Below are positions 1-8,974 of a DNA stretch of 64,000 nt, piece after piece; position 1 is the stretch's first letter, and every line of letters starts with the position of its first letter. The notes below the pieces were generated by a model. It ran no database searches. It saw only the letters and a program-made list of their open reading frames with translations, and had not been told where the DNA came from. Both the position numbers and the translations under genes were made by a program. Origin of the DNA: Levilactobacillus enshiensis (GTDB lineage: Bacteria > Bacillota > Bacilli > Lactobacillales > Lactobacillaceae); NCBI RefSeq assembly GCF_007115095.1, contig NZ_SULH01000003.1:124001-188000 (forward strand), in the 5' to 3' direction.

Positions 1-839
1 TTGGCGTCGGACTTAGAATTTTCACCGATCAGTTCGGAGTCGAAATCACCAAACGTGTCGCCGTCATTCATCAGGCCGATCGCCCAATCAACGGTCGCGT
101 CACGACTGATGTTGGCCCGCCGATTGAGGTAGGTCGTGGTGTTGGGTCCCAACTCGTCAAAGGAGGAAAAGTGGACTTCACTGTTTGACCGCGCGAGAAC
201 TTCCACCATGCAGCTGGCCAAGTTCGCACAGTCACCCTGCGTCGTCAAATGTTGCATGACGGCGAAGTGACTGTCCGCCTCGGCAACGATCAACACGTGG
301 GAAATCAAAGGATGCTTTTCTTGCGTGCTGTCCTGAACCAAATGGAGCTCGATGGGTTGGTCAATGACCACGCCCTTCGGCACGTAGAGGAAGATACCAG
401 AATTAAGGAAAGCGGCGTGAAAACTGGTCAACCGGTCCTCATTTGTTTTAATAATCTCAGTCATAAAATGAGGTTGCGTCAGGTCGGGGTGCTCGCGAAA
501 GGCGGTGAAAATATCGGTTAAAATGACGCCCTGATCCGCAAGTTCAGCGGGTAAGTTGACCGTCACCGTGGTCTGCCCAACCTGAACGATTTGAATGTGA
601 TCAGCGGCAACGGGAACGTTCGCGGCCAGATCACCATTGGATTGACTAAAGGTCAGTGGTTCCGCTGGTGTTAAGGGCCAGCGGTGAATGTCAAACCGGT
701 TGACCTCAGGCAAAGCTGCGTCAGCCAAATTGTCAACGGCGGCTAAGCGCTGGTCAACGACCCATTTCGGCTCGCCGTGGTCGTTCGCAGCGGCCGCGAG
801 TTCTGATTTAAGTGCGGTGTAATCTTGAACTGCTTCCAT
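1..839 (-). CDS. sufD: SufD, Fe-S cluster assembly scaffold protein (3' end outside window)
   Basis: Component of the SufBCD scaffold on which Fe-S clusters are built in the cytosol. The frame is open from ATG at 839 to the window edge, so the C-terminus lies outside. The translated protein begins MEAVQDYTALKSEL and carries the SufD-type stretch NSGIFLYVPKGVVIDQPIEL followed by a beta-helix-like region rich in alternating hydrophobic residues (about residues 150-279). It lies 14 bp downstream of sufC on the same strand, the usual sufC-sufD order of Firmicute suf operons; sufS, sufU and sufB would be expected further left. SufB and SufD are homologous, but the position next to sufC and the N-terminal sequence favour SufD. 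No promoter is seen between the two genes. Confidence 0.88.
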   Translation of the reverse strand, partial: MEAVQDYTALKSELAAAANDHGEPKWVVDQRLAAVDNLADAALPEVNRFDIHRWPLTPAEPLTFSQSNGDLAANVPVAADHIQIVQVGQTTVTVNLPAELADQGVILTDIFTAFREHPDLTQPHFMTEIIKTNEDRLTSFHAAFLNSGIFLYVPKGVVIDQPIELHLVQDSTQEKHPLISHVLIVAEADSHFAVMQHLTTQGDCANLASCMVEVLARSNSEVHFSSFDELGPNTTTYLNRRANISRDATVDWAIGLMNDGDTFGDFDSELIGENSKSDA

Positions 840-853
840 GTGTGCGACCCTCC

Positions 854-1648
854 TTAGTTCTCGTCGACTAATTCAACGTCCAGCCCGAGCTCGTCACGCA
901 GGCCAGCGTAACCTTCTTTTTCCAACGTCTTGGCGAGGTCGGCTTTGCCAGTCTTGACGATCCGACCGCCCATCATCACGTGAACCACGTCGGGAACGAT
1001 GTAGTTCAGTAAGCGTTGATAGTGGGTGATAATCAGGGAACCGAAGTTGTCGCCCCGCATGGAGTTGACCCCTTTGGAGACGACCTTCAAGGCATCGATA
1101 TCCAAACCGGAGTCGATTTCATCCAGCAGCGCAAACGTTGGTTTGATCATCAAGAGTTGGAGGATTTCATTCCGTTTCTTTTCCCCACCAGAGAATCCTT
1201 CGTTCAGGTAACGTTCCGTCATGGATTCGCTCATGTCGAGGAGTTCCAGGTTCTTGTCGAGTTCCTTGAGGAAGGCCATGACGGAGATTTGGTCGTCATC
1301 TGCGCGGCGTGAATTCATGGCTGCCCGCAGAAATTCAGCGTTGGTGACCCCTTGGATTTCGGCCGGGTATTGCATGCCGAGGAACAGGCCTTTGCGAGCG
1401 CGTTCGTCGACTGGCATCTTGAGAATACTTTCACCGTTCAACAGGATATCCCCCTGCGTCACGTGGTAGGCGGGTTGGCCCATGATGGTCTGTGATAGCG
1501 TGGACTTCCCGGTCCCGTTAGGCCCCATGATAGCGTGGATCTCGCCAGTCTTCATGGTCAGGTTGACCCCTTTGAGGATTTCCTGCGTCTTATTTTGCTC
1601 GTCATCCTTAACCTCAACGTGTAAGTCTTTCACTTCAAGTGTTGCCAT
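854..1648 (-). CDS. sufC: SufC, Fe-S assembly ABC-type ATPase
   Basis: Cytosolic ATPase that drives conformational change in the SufB-SufD scaffold. 264 aa, normal for SufC. Walker A is GPNGTGKST (residues 42-50), the signature is GFSGGEKKRNEI and Walker B is FALLDEIDSGLD. The frame is open up to 1741, but the ATG at 1648 was chosen because GGAGG stands 9 bases upstream; an ATG nine bases earlier would be too close to it. First gene of the visible suf operon, directly followed by sufD. A TATAAT hexamer (1897-1902, minus strand) could be its -10 box, but no good -35 was found. Confidence 0.95.
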   Translation of the reverse strand: MATLEVKDLHVEVKDDEQNKTQEILKGVNLTMKTGEIHAIMGPNGTGKSTLSQTIMGQPAYHVTQGDILLNGESILKMPVDERARKGLFLGMQYPAEIQGVTNAEFLRAAMNSRRADDDQISVMAFLKELDKNLELLDMSESMTERYLNEGFSGGEKKRNEILQLLMIKPTFALLDEIDSGLDIDALKVVSKGVNSMRGDNFGSLIITHYQRLLNYIVPDVVHVMMGGRIVKTGKADLAKTLEKEGYAGLRDELGLDVELVDEN

Positions 1649-2337
1649 CGAAATCATCCTCCAAAATTTGAGTTTTAAGTTAGTTCGTTGTGGAGCGGCC
1701 GTGTTTCGAACTGCTGAGACAGGCGGCCTACTTTTGATCAATTATTCCCAATCGGCTTTCTAGTACCTTCAACCAAGTAGCGGCACAGCCAGTATTTTCA
1801 CCGATTGGTCGTCCCCATCTCTGTGGTTGCGGCCGAATTATGCCAATCGTATATGATGCTTACCGATTTTAAACCCGGCAGACTACCTAGGACTCTATTA
1901 TACCCGTCATTTCTCGTGCATAATTTCATTATAAGCACTGATTATGCCAAATAAAATTAGGCAAATCCCCCATATATTTAAAAGCCCTTTCATGGCGGTA
2001 AGTTGCCGCACCCCGGCTGCCAGAAATTTCGCCTGTTGTGGGGACACTTCAGACCTGAAAGAACACCAGTCGTCTAAATACACCGTGTAAGCCGAGAGGT
2101 CGGCAGATATGCAGACACGGCATTTGCTCTGTTCCAGCCCATATCTGCCGGCTGGACGACCGGACCACCGCATTCCAGGCCACAATTGATACCCAGTATG
2201 GCAGCAGTTTTCTCAATATGAAGCACCCAATTTTAAACAAGTGGATAGTCACAGTTGATTTTCTATTAATCCACAAAACCATTACCCCTATTTAATGGTA
2301 TGCTTAAAATGTAATTTACAGTAAGTAGGTGAAGTCA
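1649..2337. other. Intergenic region between divergent sufC and the diguanylate cyclase gene
   Basis: About 690 bp without a convincing gene. It holds the possible sufC -10 box TATAAT (1897-1902, minus strand) and, at about 2068-2170, a short version of the structured repeat described at 17806 and 32201. Open frames here (for example 1907-2185, minus) have no ribosome binding site or recognisable sequence. Confidence 0.6.
2068..2170 (+). repeat. Partial copy (C) of a dispersed structured intergenic element
   Basis: Shares with the copies at 17806 and 32201 the segment GTAAGCCGAGAGGTCGGCAG (2087-2106) and the segment ATATCTGCCGGC (2141-2152). These pair: CGGCAGATATG (2101-2111) is the exact reverse complement of CATATCTGCCG (2140-2150), and GTCGTC (2069-2074) pairs with GACGAC (2155-2160). 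The inner loop differs completely from the other copies, so the stem is what is conserved. Confidence 0.65.
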
Positions 2338-3507
2338 ATGTCCTTATTTGACAGCTTCTTTTACGACGTTTTTAATATTAAATCAGTGATTATGGCGTTG
2401 ATTACAATCGGGTTAATTGCCCTGATGATGGTCATGACGTATCTGGTCGCCCAGCAAACGGCCCGGCTGTCCCCTGCCCGTGCCTTCTGGTTGGAGGTGG
2501 TGGAGGCCGGTGTGGTCGTTGGGGGCGTCCTCTTGCTACGCCAAACTTTCCTGGCGTTGAATGCTGGTAGCGTCATCAATTGGGGCTACGCGATTGCGCA
2601 ACTCATCATCCTGCTATACAGTCTCTATGCCATGCAGACGTTTGCCGTGACCCTCGTGAACCTCATCATGCCGCTCTTCTTTTACGGGCAAGCCTTGTAC
2701 CTAGGCGCCAGTCCGAACCGCTGGTGGCTATTTCTGCTTATGCTACTGGTGCTATGTGGTGTCGTTGGCTACATTAGCCGTCATCAGGACTTAGTCTTAC
2801 AATCCGAATGGCGTTTCTTACTCTTACAACTGCTCTACGGGTCGGCTTGGTGTTTTATCATTTGGTCCGTGCGGCCTTTTCAATTGCTTTACACCATCAA
2901 CGTCTTGGTGCTGTTCACCCTGTACATGTGGATCATCCGGTTTTTCGTGACCCGAATCAACCGCAGCATTCGGCACTTTGCCAGTCTGAATCAAGCAGTA
3001 AACTATGATGAACTGACGGGGGTGCGGAACCGCGCCAACTTTGATACCACAACGGTGGGCGTGTTTGGGGTTTATCAGCAGCACCCCACGATGCCCATCA
3101 CCATGGTCATGTTTGATATCGACCATTTTAAACACTTTAATGACCACTACGGCCACTTAGCTGGTGACGTGGTCTTAAAACACGTGGCGCAACTCTTTAA
3201 TCAGGAACTGGCGCAGCGCGGCGACTTATTCCGGTATGGCGGTGAGGAGTTCGTGATCATCTTTAAAAACACTGCCCCCGCCGATGCCCAGCAGATTGTC
3301 GTTGCCATTCGGGATACCTTACAACACCGTCCCGTAAACTTCGGCAGAGAAAAATTAGACGTAACGGTCTCGATTGGCCTTTCTGCGCTCCGTTCTACTG
3401 ATCACGACTTTGCCAGCTGGTTCAAACGCGTTGATCACTACCTCTACTTGTCAAAGGAAGCGGGGCGTGATCGCATCACGGTTGAAGGCGAAACCCAAAA
3501 ACTATAG
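2338..3507 (+). CDS. Membrane-bound diguanylate cyclase (GGDEF domain)
   Basis: Predicted to make cyclic di-GMP from two GTP at the membrane. 389 aa. Residues 1-210 contain about six hydrophobic segments; residues 225-385 form a GGDEF domain starting DELTGVRNRANFD, with the metal-binding MFDIDHFKHFND and the active-site signature GGEEF at residues 301-305, so it should be catalytically competent. The product-inhibition motif RxxD expected five residues before the signature is not evident (QRGDLFRY has different spacing). ATG 2338 is preceded by AGGTGA; GTG at 2329 is an alternative. It stands alone; no EAL or HD-GYP phosphodiesterase or PilZ receptor is seen in the window, so its output is unknown. 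Confidence 0.88.
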   Translation: MSLFDSFFYDVFNIKSVIMALITIGLIALMMVMTYLVAQQTARLSPARAFWLEVVEAGVVVGGVLLLRQTFLALNAGSVINWGYAIAQLIILLYSLYAMQTFAVTLVNLIMPLFFYGQALYLGASPNRWWLFLLMLLVLCGVVGYISRHQDLVLQSEWRFLLLQLLYGSAWCFIIWSVRPFQLLYTINVLVLFTLYMWIIRFFVTRINRSIRHFASLNQAVNYDELTGVRNRANFDTTTVGVFGVYQQHPTMPITMVMFDIDHFKHFNDHYGHLAGDVVLKHVAQLFNQELAQRGDLFRYGGEEFVIIFKNTAPADAQQIVVAIRDTLQHRPVNFGREKLDVTVSIGLSALRSTDHDFASWFKRVDHYLYLSKEAGRDRITVEGETQKL

Positions 3508-3523
3508 CGAAACACGACCAAAA

Positions 3524-3572
3524 AACGTGTGGGCCGAAGGTTAGTCAATCTGGATTAGCCTTGGCCCACGTG
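3524..3572. terminator. Long imperfect hairpin downstream of the diguanylate cyclase gene
   Basis: ACGTGTGGGCCGAAGGTTAG (3524-3543) pairs imperfectly with GATTAGCCTTGGCCCACGT (3553-3571). There is no following T-run, so factor-independent termination is uncertain. Confidence 0.45.
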
Positions 3573-3791
3573 TCGTCCATTGGGGGTCGCCGCCAAAAAG
3601 CGAAATTTTAATGGCGACCTGATAGGATGGTCATTAAGGATAACCTGACGATTCGGACAGCGAACACCGTTAGAAAAATTGTCACCAGGTAACCTGACCA
3701 ACCCCCAAAACGGCCAGACTGATTGCTTTAATCATGTTGACCGTTTTGTTAATATGACAATTGTATTCGCGGCATGCAGCTGGATTAGTTG
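3573..3791. other. Intergenic stretch with a second small inverted repeat
   Basis: GGTCGCC (3585-3591) pairs with GGCGACC (3613-3619) around an AT-rich loop. The rest of the region up to the terminator at 3792 shows no gene. Confidence 0.4.
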
Positions 3792-3832
3792 AAAAAGGCG
3801 AGCTCTCTATTTTTAGAGAAACTCGCTTTTTT
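3792..3832. terminator. Bidirectional intrinsic terminator
   Basis: GAGTTTCTCTAAA/TTTAGAGAAACTC-type stem with A-rich 5' and T-rich 3' flanks (AAAAAGGCGAGC... and ...ACTCGCTTTTTT). It lies just past the stop codon of the minus-strand VIT gene and can serve both strands. Confidence 0.75.
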
Positions 3833-3845
3833 AATTACTGCTACA

Positions 3846-4427
3846 TCACCCAATCATCATGTGAAGTAAGGCACCAATCCCGTACGTGACGAAAATGGTA
3901 AGCACCCCGATGACCACGTTGCGCACGATGGTCCGTTTAGTCGAGTTGGTCGTCTTGTAGGTGCTGATGATGGCATTCAGACTCAACGCAATCACCATCG
4001 CAATGGCCGTGTTGACGAAACGCCAGCTCGGAGCGGACAGCATGATGGCCAACAATGGAATCAGTGAGCCAATGATAAACGCCGTGAAGGACATGGCCGC
4101 CGCATGAAACGGCACCAACAAATCTTTCTGCGACAGGTCAACGTCGACCTGCGCATTTTCGTGCGCCATCGTGTACTCCTGAACGTCGTGTTGGGCGCTG
4201 ACAGAGATCCACTCGCCACCCGCCATGGAGCAGGCGCCGGCTAACATGCCAGAGATGCCACTGACCAGTAAGGTCGTGCTGCTGAGCTCGGCACCGGTCG
4301 CCCCCAGAACGATACCCGAAACGGAAATGATGCCGTCATTGGCGCCGAGAATTCCCGCGCGTAGAACGTTTAATTTGTCCCAAAAATAGATACTCTTGGT
4401 TTTAGCTGGTGTTATTGGTGTGTTCAC
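3846..4427 (-). CDS. VIT1/CCC1-family metal transporter (Fe2+/Mn2+)
   Basis: 193-aa integral membrane protein of the VIT1/CCC1 (DUF125) family, which export Fe2+ or Mn2+ from the cytosol. Family landmarks are seen near the N-terminus: LRAGILGANDGIISVSGIVLG (first membrane helix, family-typical NDG) and MAGGEWISVSAQ in the cytoplasmic metal-binding loop. About five membrane segments, the last three at the C-terminus. The GTG at 4427 is the start because GAGGAGG lies seven bases upstream; the frame continues open to 4475 without another ribosome site. Promoter with -35 TTGCAT and -10 TATAAT just upstream. The metal specificity cannot be read from sequence. Confidence 0.85.
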   Translation of the reverse strand: MNTPITPAKTKSIYFWDKLNVLRAGILGANDGIISVSGIVLGATGAELSSTTLLVSGISGMLAGACSMAGGEWISVSAQHDVQEYTMAHENAQVDVDLSQKDLLVPFHAAAMSFTAFIIGSLIPLLAIMLSAPSWRFVNTAIAMVIALSLNAIISTYKTTNSTKRTIVRNVVIGVLTIFVTYGIGALLHMMIG

Positions 4428-4479
4428 AATGCTTCCTCCTCGAGGAAAATATGTATTTATTTTCACTTGAACCACCTGT

Positions 4480-4509
4480 ATTATAAACTGATTTTATATA
4501 CATATGCAA
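4480..4509 (-). promoter_or_regulatory. Promoter of the VIT-family transporter gene
   Basis: Minus strand: -35 TTGCAT (4504-4509), 18-nt spacer, -10 TATAAT (4480-4485), about 50 nt ahead of the GTG start. Confidence 0.6.
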
Positions 4510-4805
4510 TATTTTTTGTGAATATTAGTTCAATTTAGGAATATTTAGGCATTGGACCAGTGACCATCACTGGCAGTTGGTCATCGGCCCGAATTGCCAG
4601 CACCATGGCCCGAAAACTCACGCTGACGGCCCGATTCGACGTAACGCCACATTGAACCCGTCTCTCTCAGGCGACCGCCACGATTAATTTCCTTGAAAAA
4701 CACGCGCTGAAAATAAAAACGGTTACCTTCAAAATAATCCTTACGCCATGAAAAAATATGTGGTACGCTAACAACTCGTGGGAAATTCAAACGAGGAGCA
4801 ACACA
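4510..4805. other. Intergenic region between divergent VIT and DUF2798 genes
   Basis: Mostly without recognisable features. A minus-strand frame at 4581-4790 has neither a ribosome binding site nor familiar sequence. GAGGAG at 4793-4798 is the ribosome site of the next gene. Confidence 0.4.
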
Positions 4806-5309
4806 ATGCCTAAAAATTTTAAAGAAGAACTACTTTTCACTGCCGTTATGGCGGGCCTGATGGTCCTGGTCATGGCTGGCTACAACATCGCCCTAGCCGA
4901 TGGCTTCAGTCACCACTTCATTCGTGAGGTCTTGACGGGATACCCACTGGCCTTGCTGGTCGCCGCAATCTGCGACTTGGGGATCATCGGTCCCGGCGTT
5001 AAATACATCTTTTTCCACTTTATTATCAACGACTACATGAAAAAGAAGCAGATCCGCATTGCCCTGACCATCTCAGTGATGATGGTTGCCGGCATGGTCA
5101 CCCTGATGTCCCTATTCGGCATGGTGGTCACCCAAAACTTCGGCGTCAATGCCCTGCTGACCTACCTACACACCTGGATTTTCAACCTCTTCATGGCGCT
5201 GCCGCTACAATTATTGATTGTCGGCCCCATTGCCCGGAAGATTCTGGGCGCTGTCCAAAAACACAATGCGCCAGCTGAGAACGCTGAAGCCGAAACAATC
5301 GAAGATTAA
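4806..5309 (+). CDS. DUF2798-type small membrane protein (two repeats)
   Basis: 167 aa with four membrane segments arranged as two similar two-helix units (about residues 8-75 and 80-150), the layout of DUF2798 proteins. In both halves the second helix contains a 'P-L-A/Q-L-L' type stretch (GYPLALLVAAI, ALPLQLLIVGPIARKIL). Function in the family is unknown. ATG 4806 is preceded by GAGGAG at eight bases; the longer frame from 4758 has no ribosome site. C-terminus is acidic. Monocistronic, followed by two hairpin terminators. Confidence 0.7.
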   Translation: MPKNFKEELLFTAVMAGLMVLVMAGYNIALADGFSHHFIREVLTGYPLALLVAAICDLGIIGPGVKYIFFHFIINDYMKKKQIRIALTISVMMVAGMVTLMSLFGMVVTQNFGVNALLTYLHTWIFNLFMALPLQLLIVGPIARKILGAVQKHNAPAENAEAETIED

Positions 5310-5315
5310 CCAACT

Positions 5316-5353
5316 AAACGTCGCCGCTACCAATCAGTAGTGGGGACGTTTTT
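5316..5353 (+). terminator. Intrinsic terminator after the DUF2798 gene
   Basis: AAACGTCGCCGCTAC pairs with GTAGTGGGGACGTTT, followed by a T-run. Confidence 0.75.
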
Positions 5354-5383
5354 CTTTTTCCGCTGGTCCCACGCCAACGGAAA

Positions 5384-5423
5384 AACGACCACACCTTCTT
5401 TGATCGGGTGTGGCCGTTTTTTT
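5384..5423. terminator. Second hairpin with T-run
   Basis: AACGACCACACC / GGTGTGGCCGTT stem followed by seven T; A-run on the other side, so it may also end transcripts of the minus-strand CAP gene. Confidence 0.65.
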
Positions 5424-5467
5424 GAATCATCTGCAACTGCAATAGTGTTTTGACTAATCACGTTTAA

Positions 5468-6478
5468 CTACTTACGCAAGTTGAATAATTTCGTCTGGTA
5501 ATGAACATCCGCATGGTTGCCTAACCCACTGATTTTAACCGTGTAAGCGTGGTTGACCTTCACCTTGCTTGGCGCTGGCTGGTAGGAAATACTGGTTTTG
5601 AACCAGCCGTAGCCGGTCTCACTGTTGTAGTTGGTCACGTGGGTCACTTTGACCTGCTTATGCGTCGTGTTGTCCGTCACCTTAACATTGGGCTTAGTCG
5701 CTTCTTCACCGGTGCCAACGCTGTACGAAAGCGACCACGTGCCATCTTCAACGGCATTGATTGGGAAAACCCCAGCTTTAGGATAGGCGACTTCTTTGGC
5801 TAATCCTGCTTGGGGATCAAAGGCCCGACATTTGGCCCCACCCTCAAATACCTTGAGATCATTATAGCTGCCGGCTTGCCCGACACCAATTTCAATCGTA
5901 TTGCCCAACAACCATTCACGGTGACCGGGGATATAATCAGCTGCTCCCGAATCCACCAGGTAATTCAACACGTTGTCGTAGGGCTTCACCACACCCTCGC
6001 CAAGATTACTATAGCCCGTAGCATCTACACCGCGATTCCAAGCCGTCTTCGACACGTAACTAGGCCGCTTGATTCCGGCCAACTCATGTGCCAGTCCCTT
6101 ATTTGCGGCAGCCAACGTGGCAGCGCCATACTGCGCATCCTCGTTCCACTGCGGATTGGCTTCAATCGCATTCAAGCCATACATTTGCCGGTAAAAGTTG
6201 ACGGATTTGACCGTGGCGTTGATGTACTTTTGGCTCAACTTGCCCGGGTTAAAGGACTTCTTCAACGATGGTTTTTGCACGTACATCCCCTTGGTGCTGT
6301 TGGAGATTCCCTTTACCTGTTGCCGATAGCCTTTGATGGTGGCGCGTTCTTGGGCGGTAAAGGCCTTCTTTTCGGTCGGTTCCTTAACCTTGGTTTTTGC
6401 CGCAGCCGGTTGGACACTTAATGCGCCGCCAAAGGTGAGGGCTAAGAGGCCGAGCATCAGAGTGGTTGTTTTTTTCAT
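5468..6478 (-). CDS. Secreted CAP-domain (SCP/PR1-like) protein
   Basis: 336 aa. Residues 1-28 are a Sec signal peptide (MKKTTTLMLGLLALTFGGAL, cleavage probably after AAA). Residues about 90-220 form a CAP domain: VNFYRQMYGLNAIEANPQWN at its start, a central LAHELAG histidine and HREWLLG near its end. The remaining residues, about 235-336, look like an extracellular Ig-like beta domain. CAP proteins of lactobacilli are surface or secreted proteins of mostly unknown activity. The ATG at 6478 follows AAGGGGAG; the longer frame to 6535 adds no plausible signal sequence. A plus-strand frame at 5810-6421 is a shadow of this gene. Confidence 0.82.
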   Translation of the reverse strand: MKKTTTLMLGLLALTFGGALSVQPAAAKTKVKEPTEKKAFTAQERATIKGYRQQVKGISNSTKGMYVQKPSLKKSFNPGKLSQKYINATVKSVNFYRQMYGLNAIEANPQWNEDAQYGAATLAAANKGLAHELAGIKRPSYVSKTAWNRGVDATGYSNLGEGVVKPYDNVLNYLVDSGAADYIPGHREWLLGNTIEIGVGQAGSYNDLKVFEGGAKCRAFDPQAGLAKEVAYPKAGVFPINAVEDGTWSLSYSVGTGEEATKPNVKVTDNTTHKQVKVTHVTNYNSETGYGWFKTSISYQPAPSKVKVNHAYTVKISGLGNHADVHYQTKLFNLRK

Positions 6479-6574
6479 GAATTTGACTCCCCTTCTATGT
6501 ATGTTCATTTCAATCATACACAAGTGCCCCGACACAATATGACATTGCGTGGCTACCTGCCAAAATTTTTCAAA

Positions 6575-6624
6575 AAAATCCGCAAGTCAGTGGCCCCTAC
6601 AACTGCCACTGACTTGCGGATTTT
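6575..6624. terminator. Bidirectional intrinsic terminator
   Basis: Perfect stem AAATCCGCAAGTCAGTGGC / GCCACTGACTTGCGGATTT with A- and T-rich ends; it ends the minus-strand nucleotidyltransferase transcript. Confidence 0.85.
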
Positions 6625-6677
6625 AAATTTGATTCATGCTAAACACAAGTAGCCCAAACGAAGATTTTGCAGGCTGA

Positions 6678-7238
6678 CTACACCTCAGCAACTTGCAGCT
6701 GCGGCCACTTTTTCTGCCACTGCTTGTCCGCCATCCGTTGCCGATAAATGGCGCGATGACGCTCATCTTGCTGGTAAAACGGAATCGGTCGGCAACGAAA
6801 ATTGACCAAATCGGCCACACCATGAGGCGCGATTAATTTCAGCTCATCCCCATCGAGATAGGCGCCTACGCAGGTCGGCACCTCGACAAAGTGACCAATG
6901 GCGTCGGCCACCGAGGTGAAGTCCGGCGTATCAGAGAAATTATAGTTGGCCATGTAGACTTCATTTTTGACCTGCCACTGATAATCCGGCGCAAGTTGGG
7001 TGAGTTGCGCATAAATTTTAAGGTCGTCGCTGGCCGGTCGCTCGGGGTCAAAGAAAACGACGTCGACGTCACTGCCTAGTTGAACAGGCTGCCCACTCAG
7101 CACCTGCCAAACGGTGTTGCGAATACTCCCGGCCGCCAGCGCCCCCTGTTTGAGATGGCAGTCTCGAATCAAGGTGAGAATGCGCATGAGTTCTGGGGTG
7201 GTGCGGATGATGGATAGGACTTGGGATTCTGGTGTCAT
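6678..7238 (-). CDS. Nucleotidyltransferase-fold protein (DUF925-like)
   Basis: 186-aa cytosolic protein with the nucleotidyltransferase core: AAGSIRNTVW (Gly37-Ser38) followed by SDVDVVFFD with the metal-binding Asp57 and Asp59, and a C-terminal helical part ending FYQQDERHRAIYRQRMADKQ. This is the layout of the 'nucleotidyltransferase family protein' (DUF925) group, whose substrate is unknown. ATG 7238 has AGGAGG ten bases upstream; ATG/GTG candidates further up lack a site. Monocistronic, ended by the strong hairpin at 6575-6624. Confidence 0.8.
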   Translation of the reverse strand: MTPESQVLSIIRTTPELMRILTLIRDCHLKQGALAAGSIRNTVWQVLSGQPVQLGSDVDVVFFDPERPASDDLKIYAQLTQLAPDYQWQVKNEVYMANYNFSDTPDFTSVADAIGHFVEVPTCVGAYLDGDELKLIAPHGVADLVNFRCRPIPFYQQDERHRAIYRQRMADKQWQKKWPQLQVAEV

Positions 7239-7286
7239 TGGGGAAGAGCCTCCTAACTTCAACTAACACCTATTTAGCTTGGAATT

Positions 7287-8961
7287 CTAAACTGGTTTAT
7301 ACTTGCTATTTTCCTCTAATATTGCCTTCTTCAGTTTATTTAAGATATCTACCATCTGAACCGCATCTTCAGGCAACTTCAGCTCCCAGTTTATACCACT
7401 ATAATTAATAAAAGTATTCTTTCCCATCAATGCTTCCGCTTGAAAATCTTTATATAGCGTAACATCAAAATTCATCTTAGATTTTTTTAAAGCTCCAAAT
7501 GGCATACGATTACTTATAACGCGATCCTTTAAAAAAACGACCCCAACCGTATCTTTTAATTCACCAAACACAACATCTTTACTTTCTGGTACCATGACAG
7601 CCAATAGGTTATTTTCATTAACATCCATGTACTGAAACCCAGTAATTTGCTTTGCTTAAGTCCGCCTGAGGGTAAACAGACGTTATTTCTTCCTTAAATC
7701 CTTGGATTGGCGATATGATTTTAGCGAGGCCCTCTAACGTGCCTTGGCTATTTTCATCGTTTACCTGCCGGCTTTCTACAAGCGTACCTGCCATTATTTG
7801 ACTGGCCTTTTCTTTAAGCTCGTTCAATACCGCAACCATTTTGTCGGCTTGTTTTGGAGAACCAACATTCCAATTGATACCATTATAAGCCACGTAAGAC
7901 TTATCAGGTTTTTCTTCAATTTTCAAATCTTGATATAACGTAACATTAAATTTCACGTGCTTTTTAGTGACGTGACCATAAGTCTGCCGATTACTAATGA
8001 CTCTATCCTTTAAAAATACGACACCGATCCGATGTGATAAGCTACCAAATATGCCATCATCCCCAGAGCCACAAAGTACACCAATTATATTATCTTTTTC
8101 CACGTTCAAGTAATCGTAACCACAAATTTCACGTGCCTTAACAATATCAACTTTAGGAAAAATAGAAATATAGTAACCTTGAAAATACTTTATTGGCTCT
8201 AAAATATTCCCAACCATTTTTTGCTTTGCGTAGATATCATCTTCGACATCATCTTTCCCGTTAGTTCTGCTGTCTTCTCCTTCACTTTTTGCTTCCGCTG
8301 TCGCAATATTTTCTGCCGTTTGTGCATTAATTTTTTCATCCGTAACTTCAAATGGAATAATCAGGCCTTCATTTCCCATAACGGAAATTCTATCTTGAAT
8401 ATCAGCAATTACTTTTTCCTTGGTCCGATTGTTAATATTAAAACAATCAAAGTAGTCTGTTATTTTTTGATTACTACGAACTAGATTACGAGTTCCATTA
8501 TACAAAAACAAATACTCGTTAACTGCTCTAAATATTAATTGCGACGTTTCAGCATCCGTTATGTTTTCGATACCATAAATATCAGCTCCATCCGTAGGAG
8601 AAACTTCTAAGTACCGACTAATTGCTCGTAAGTAATGCTTCTGGAGGTCACTAGTATCACCAATTTCATGCCCCAAAGTAACTAATGTTGCAACCATAAA
8701 TGCCTTACTGGTGTCATCCAGATTCTCTTTAAAAGATAACTTTTGGACTAAACCCAATAGCTTCTCCTTAGCATCGCTAGCTAAAATATCACTTACGTCA
8801 CTAACATCATCTTGTAATAACCCTAATCCACCCACCAAATTATCTTCGGTTGTTTTCAATGCTTGCGTTAGTTCATCTATTTTTTCTTTATCCACTTCCG
8901 CTGTGTTCGTTGTTGCACGCTTATATGCCTTCGTTTTATTACCCAAATCAAATAGTCCCAT
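7287..8961 (-). pseudogene. Frameshifted protein: TerB-like N-terminus plus two tandem PH-like repeats
   Basis: Two frames join to one protein. The first (8961 to 7618, ATG after GGAGGTG) has an N-terminal helical region (residues about 60-165) that resembles TerB-type helical domains, an acidic linker (about 215-245), and a domain of about 130 residues containing DDGIFGSLSHRIGVVFLKDR and YNGINWNV. A second copy of that domain begins at KIISPIQGF but the frame ends at about 7620. The second copy continues in another frame (7628 to 7287: KDTVGVVFLKDRVISNR, YSGINWEL). The shift is near 7640-7655, at GCAAATTAC. The repeat resembles bacterial PH-like domains by pattern only. Function unknown; it is the last gene of an AT-richer cluster. 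Either a true pseudogene or a sequencing error. Confidence 0.7.
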
Positions 8962-8974
8962 ACCTACACCTCCA

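Noticed and set aside
1907-2282. Two overlapping minus-strand frames (92 and 77 codons)
   Set aside because: They cover the short copy of the structured repeat, have no ribosome site and do not correspond to frames in the other copies.
4581-4790. 69-codon minus-strand frame before the DUF2798 gene
   Set aside because: No ribosome site and no familiar sequence; it covers the promoter region of the next gene.
5810-6421. 203-codon plus-strand frame
   Set aside because: Lies fully antisense to the signal-peptide-bearing CAP-domain gene and has no ribosome site; its sequence is the mirror of that gene's codon pattern.
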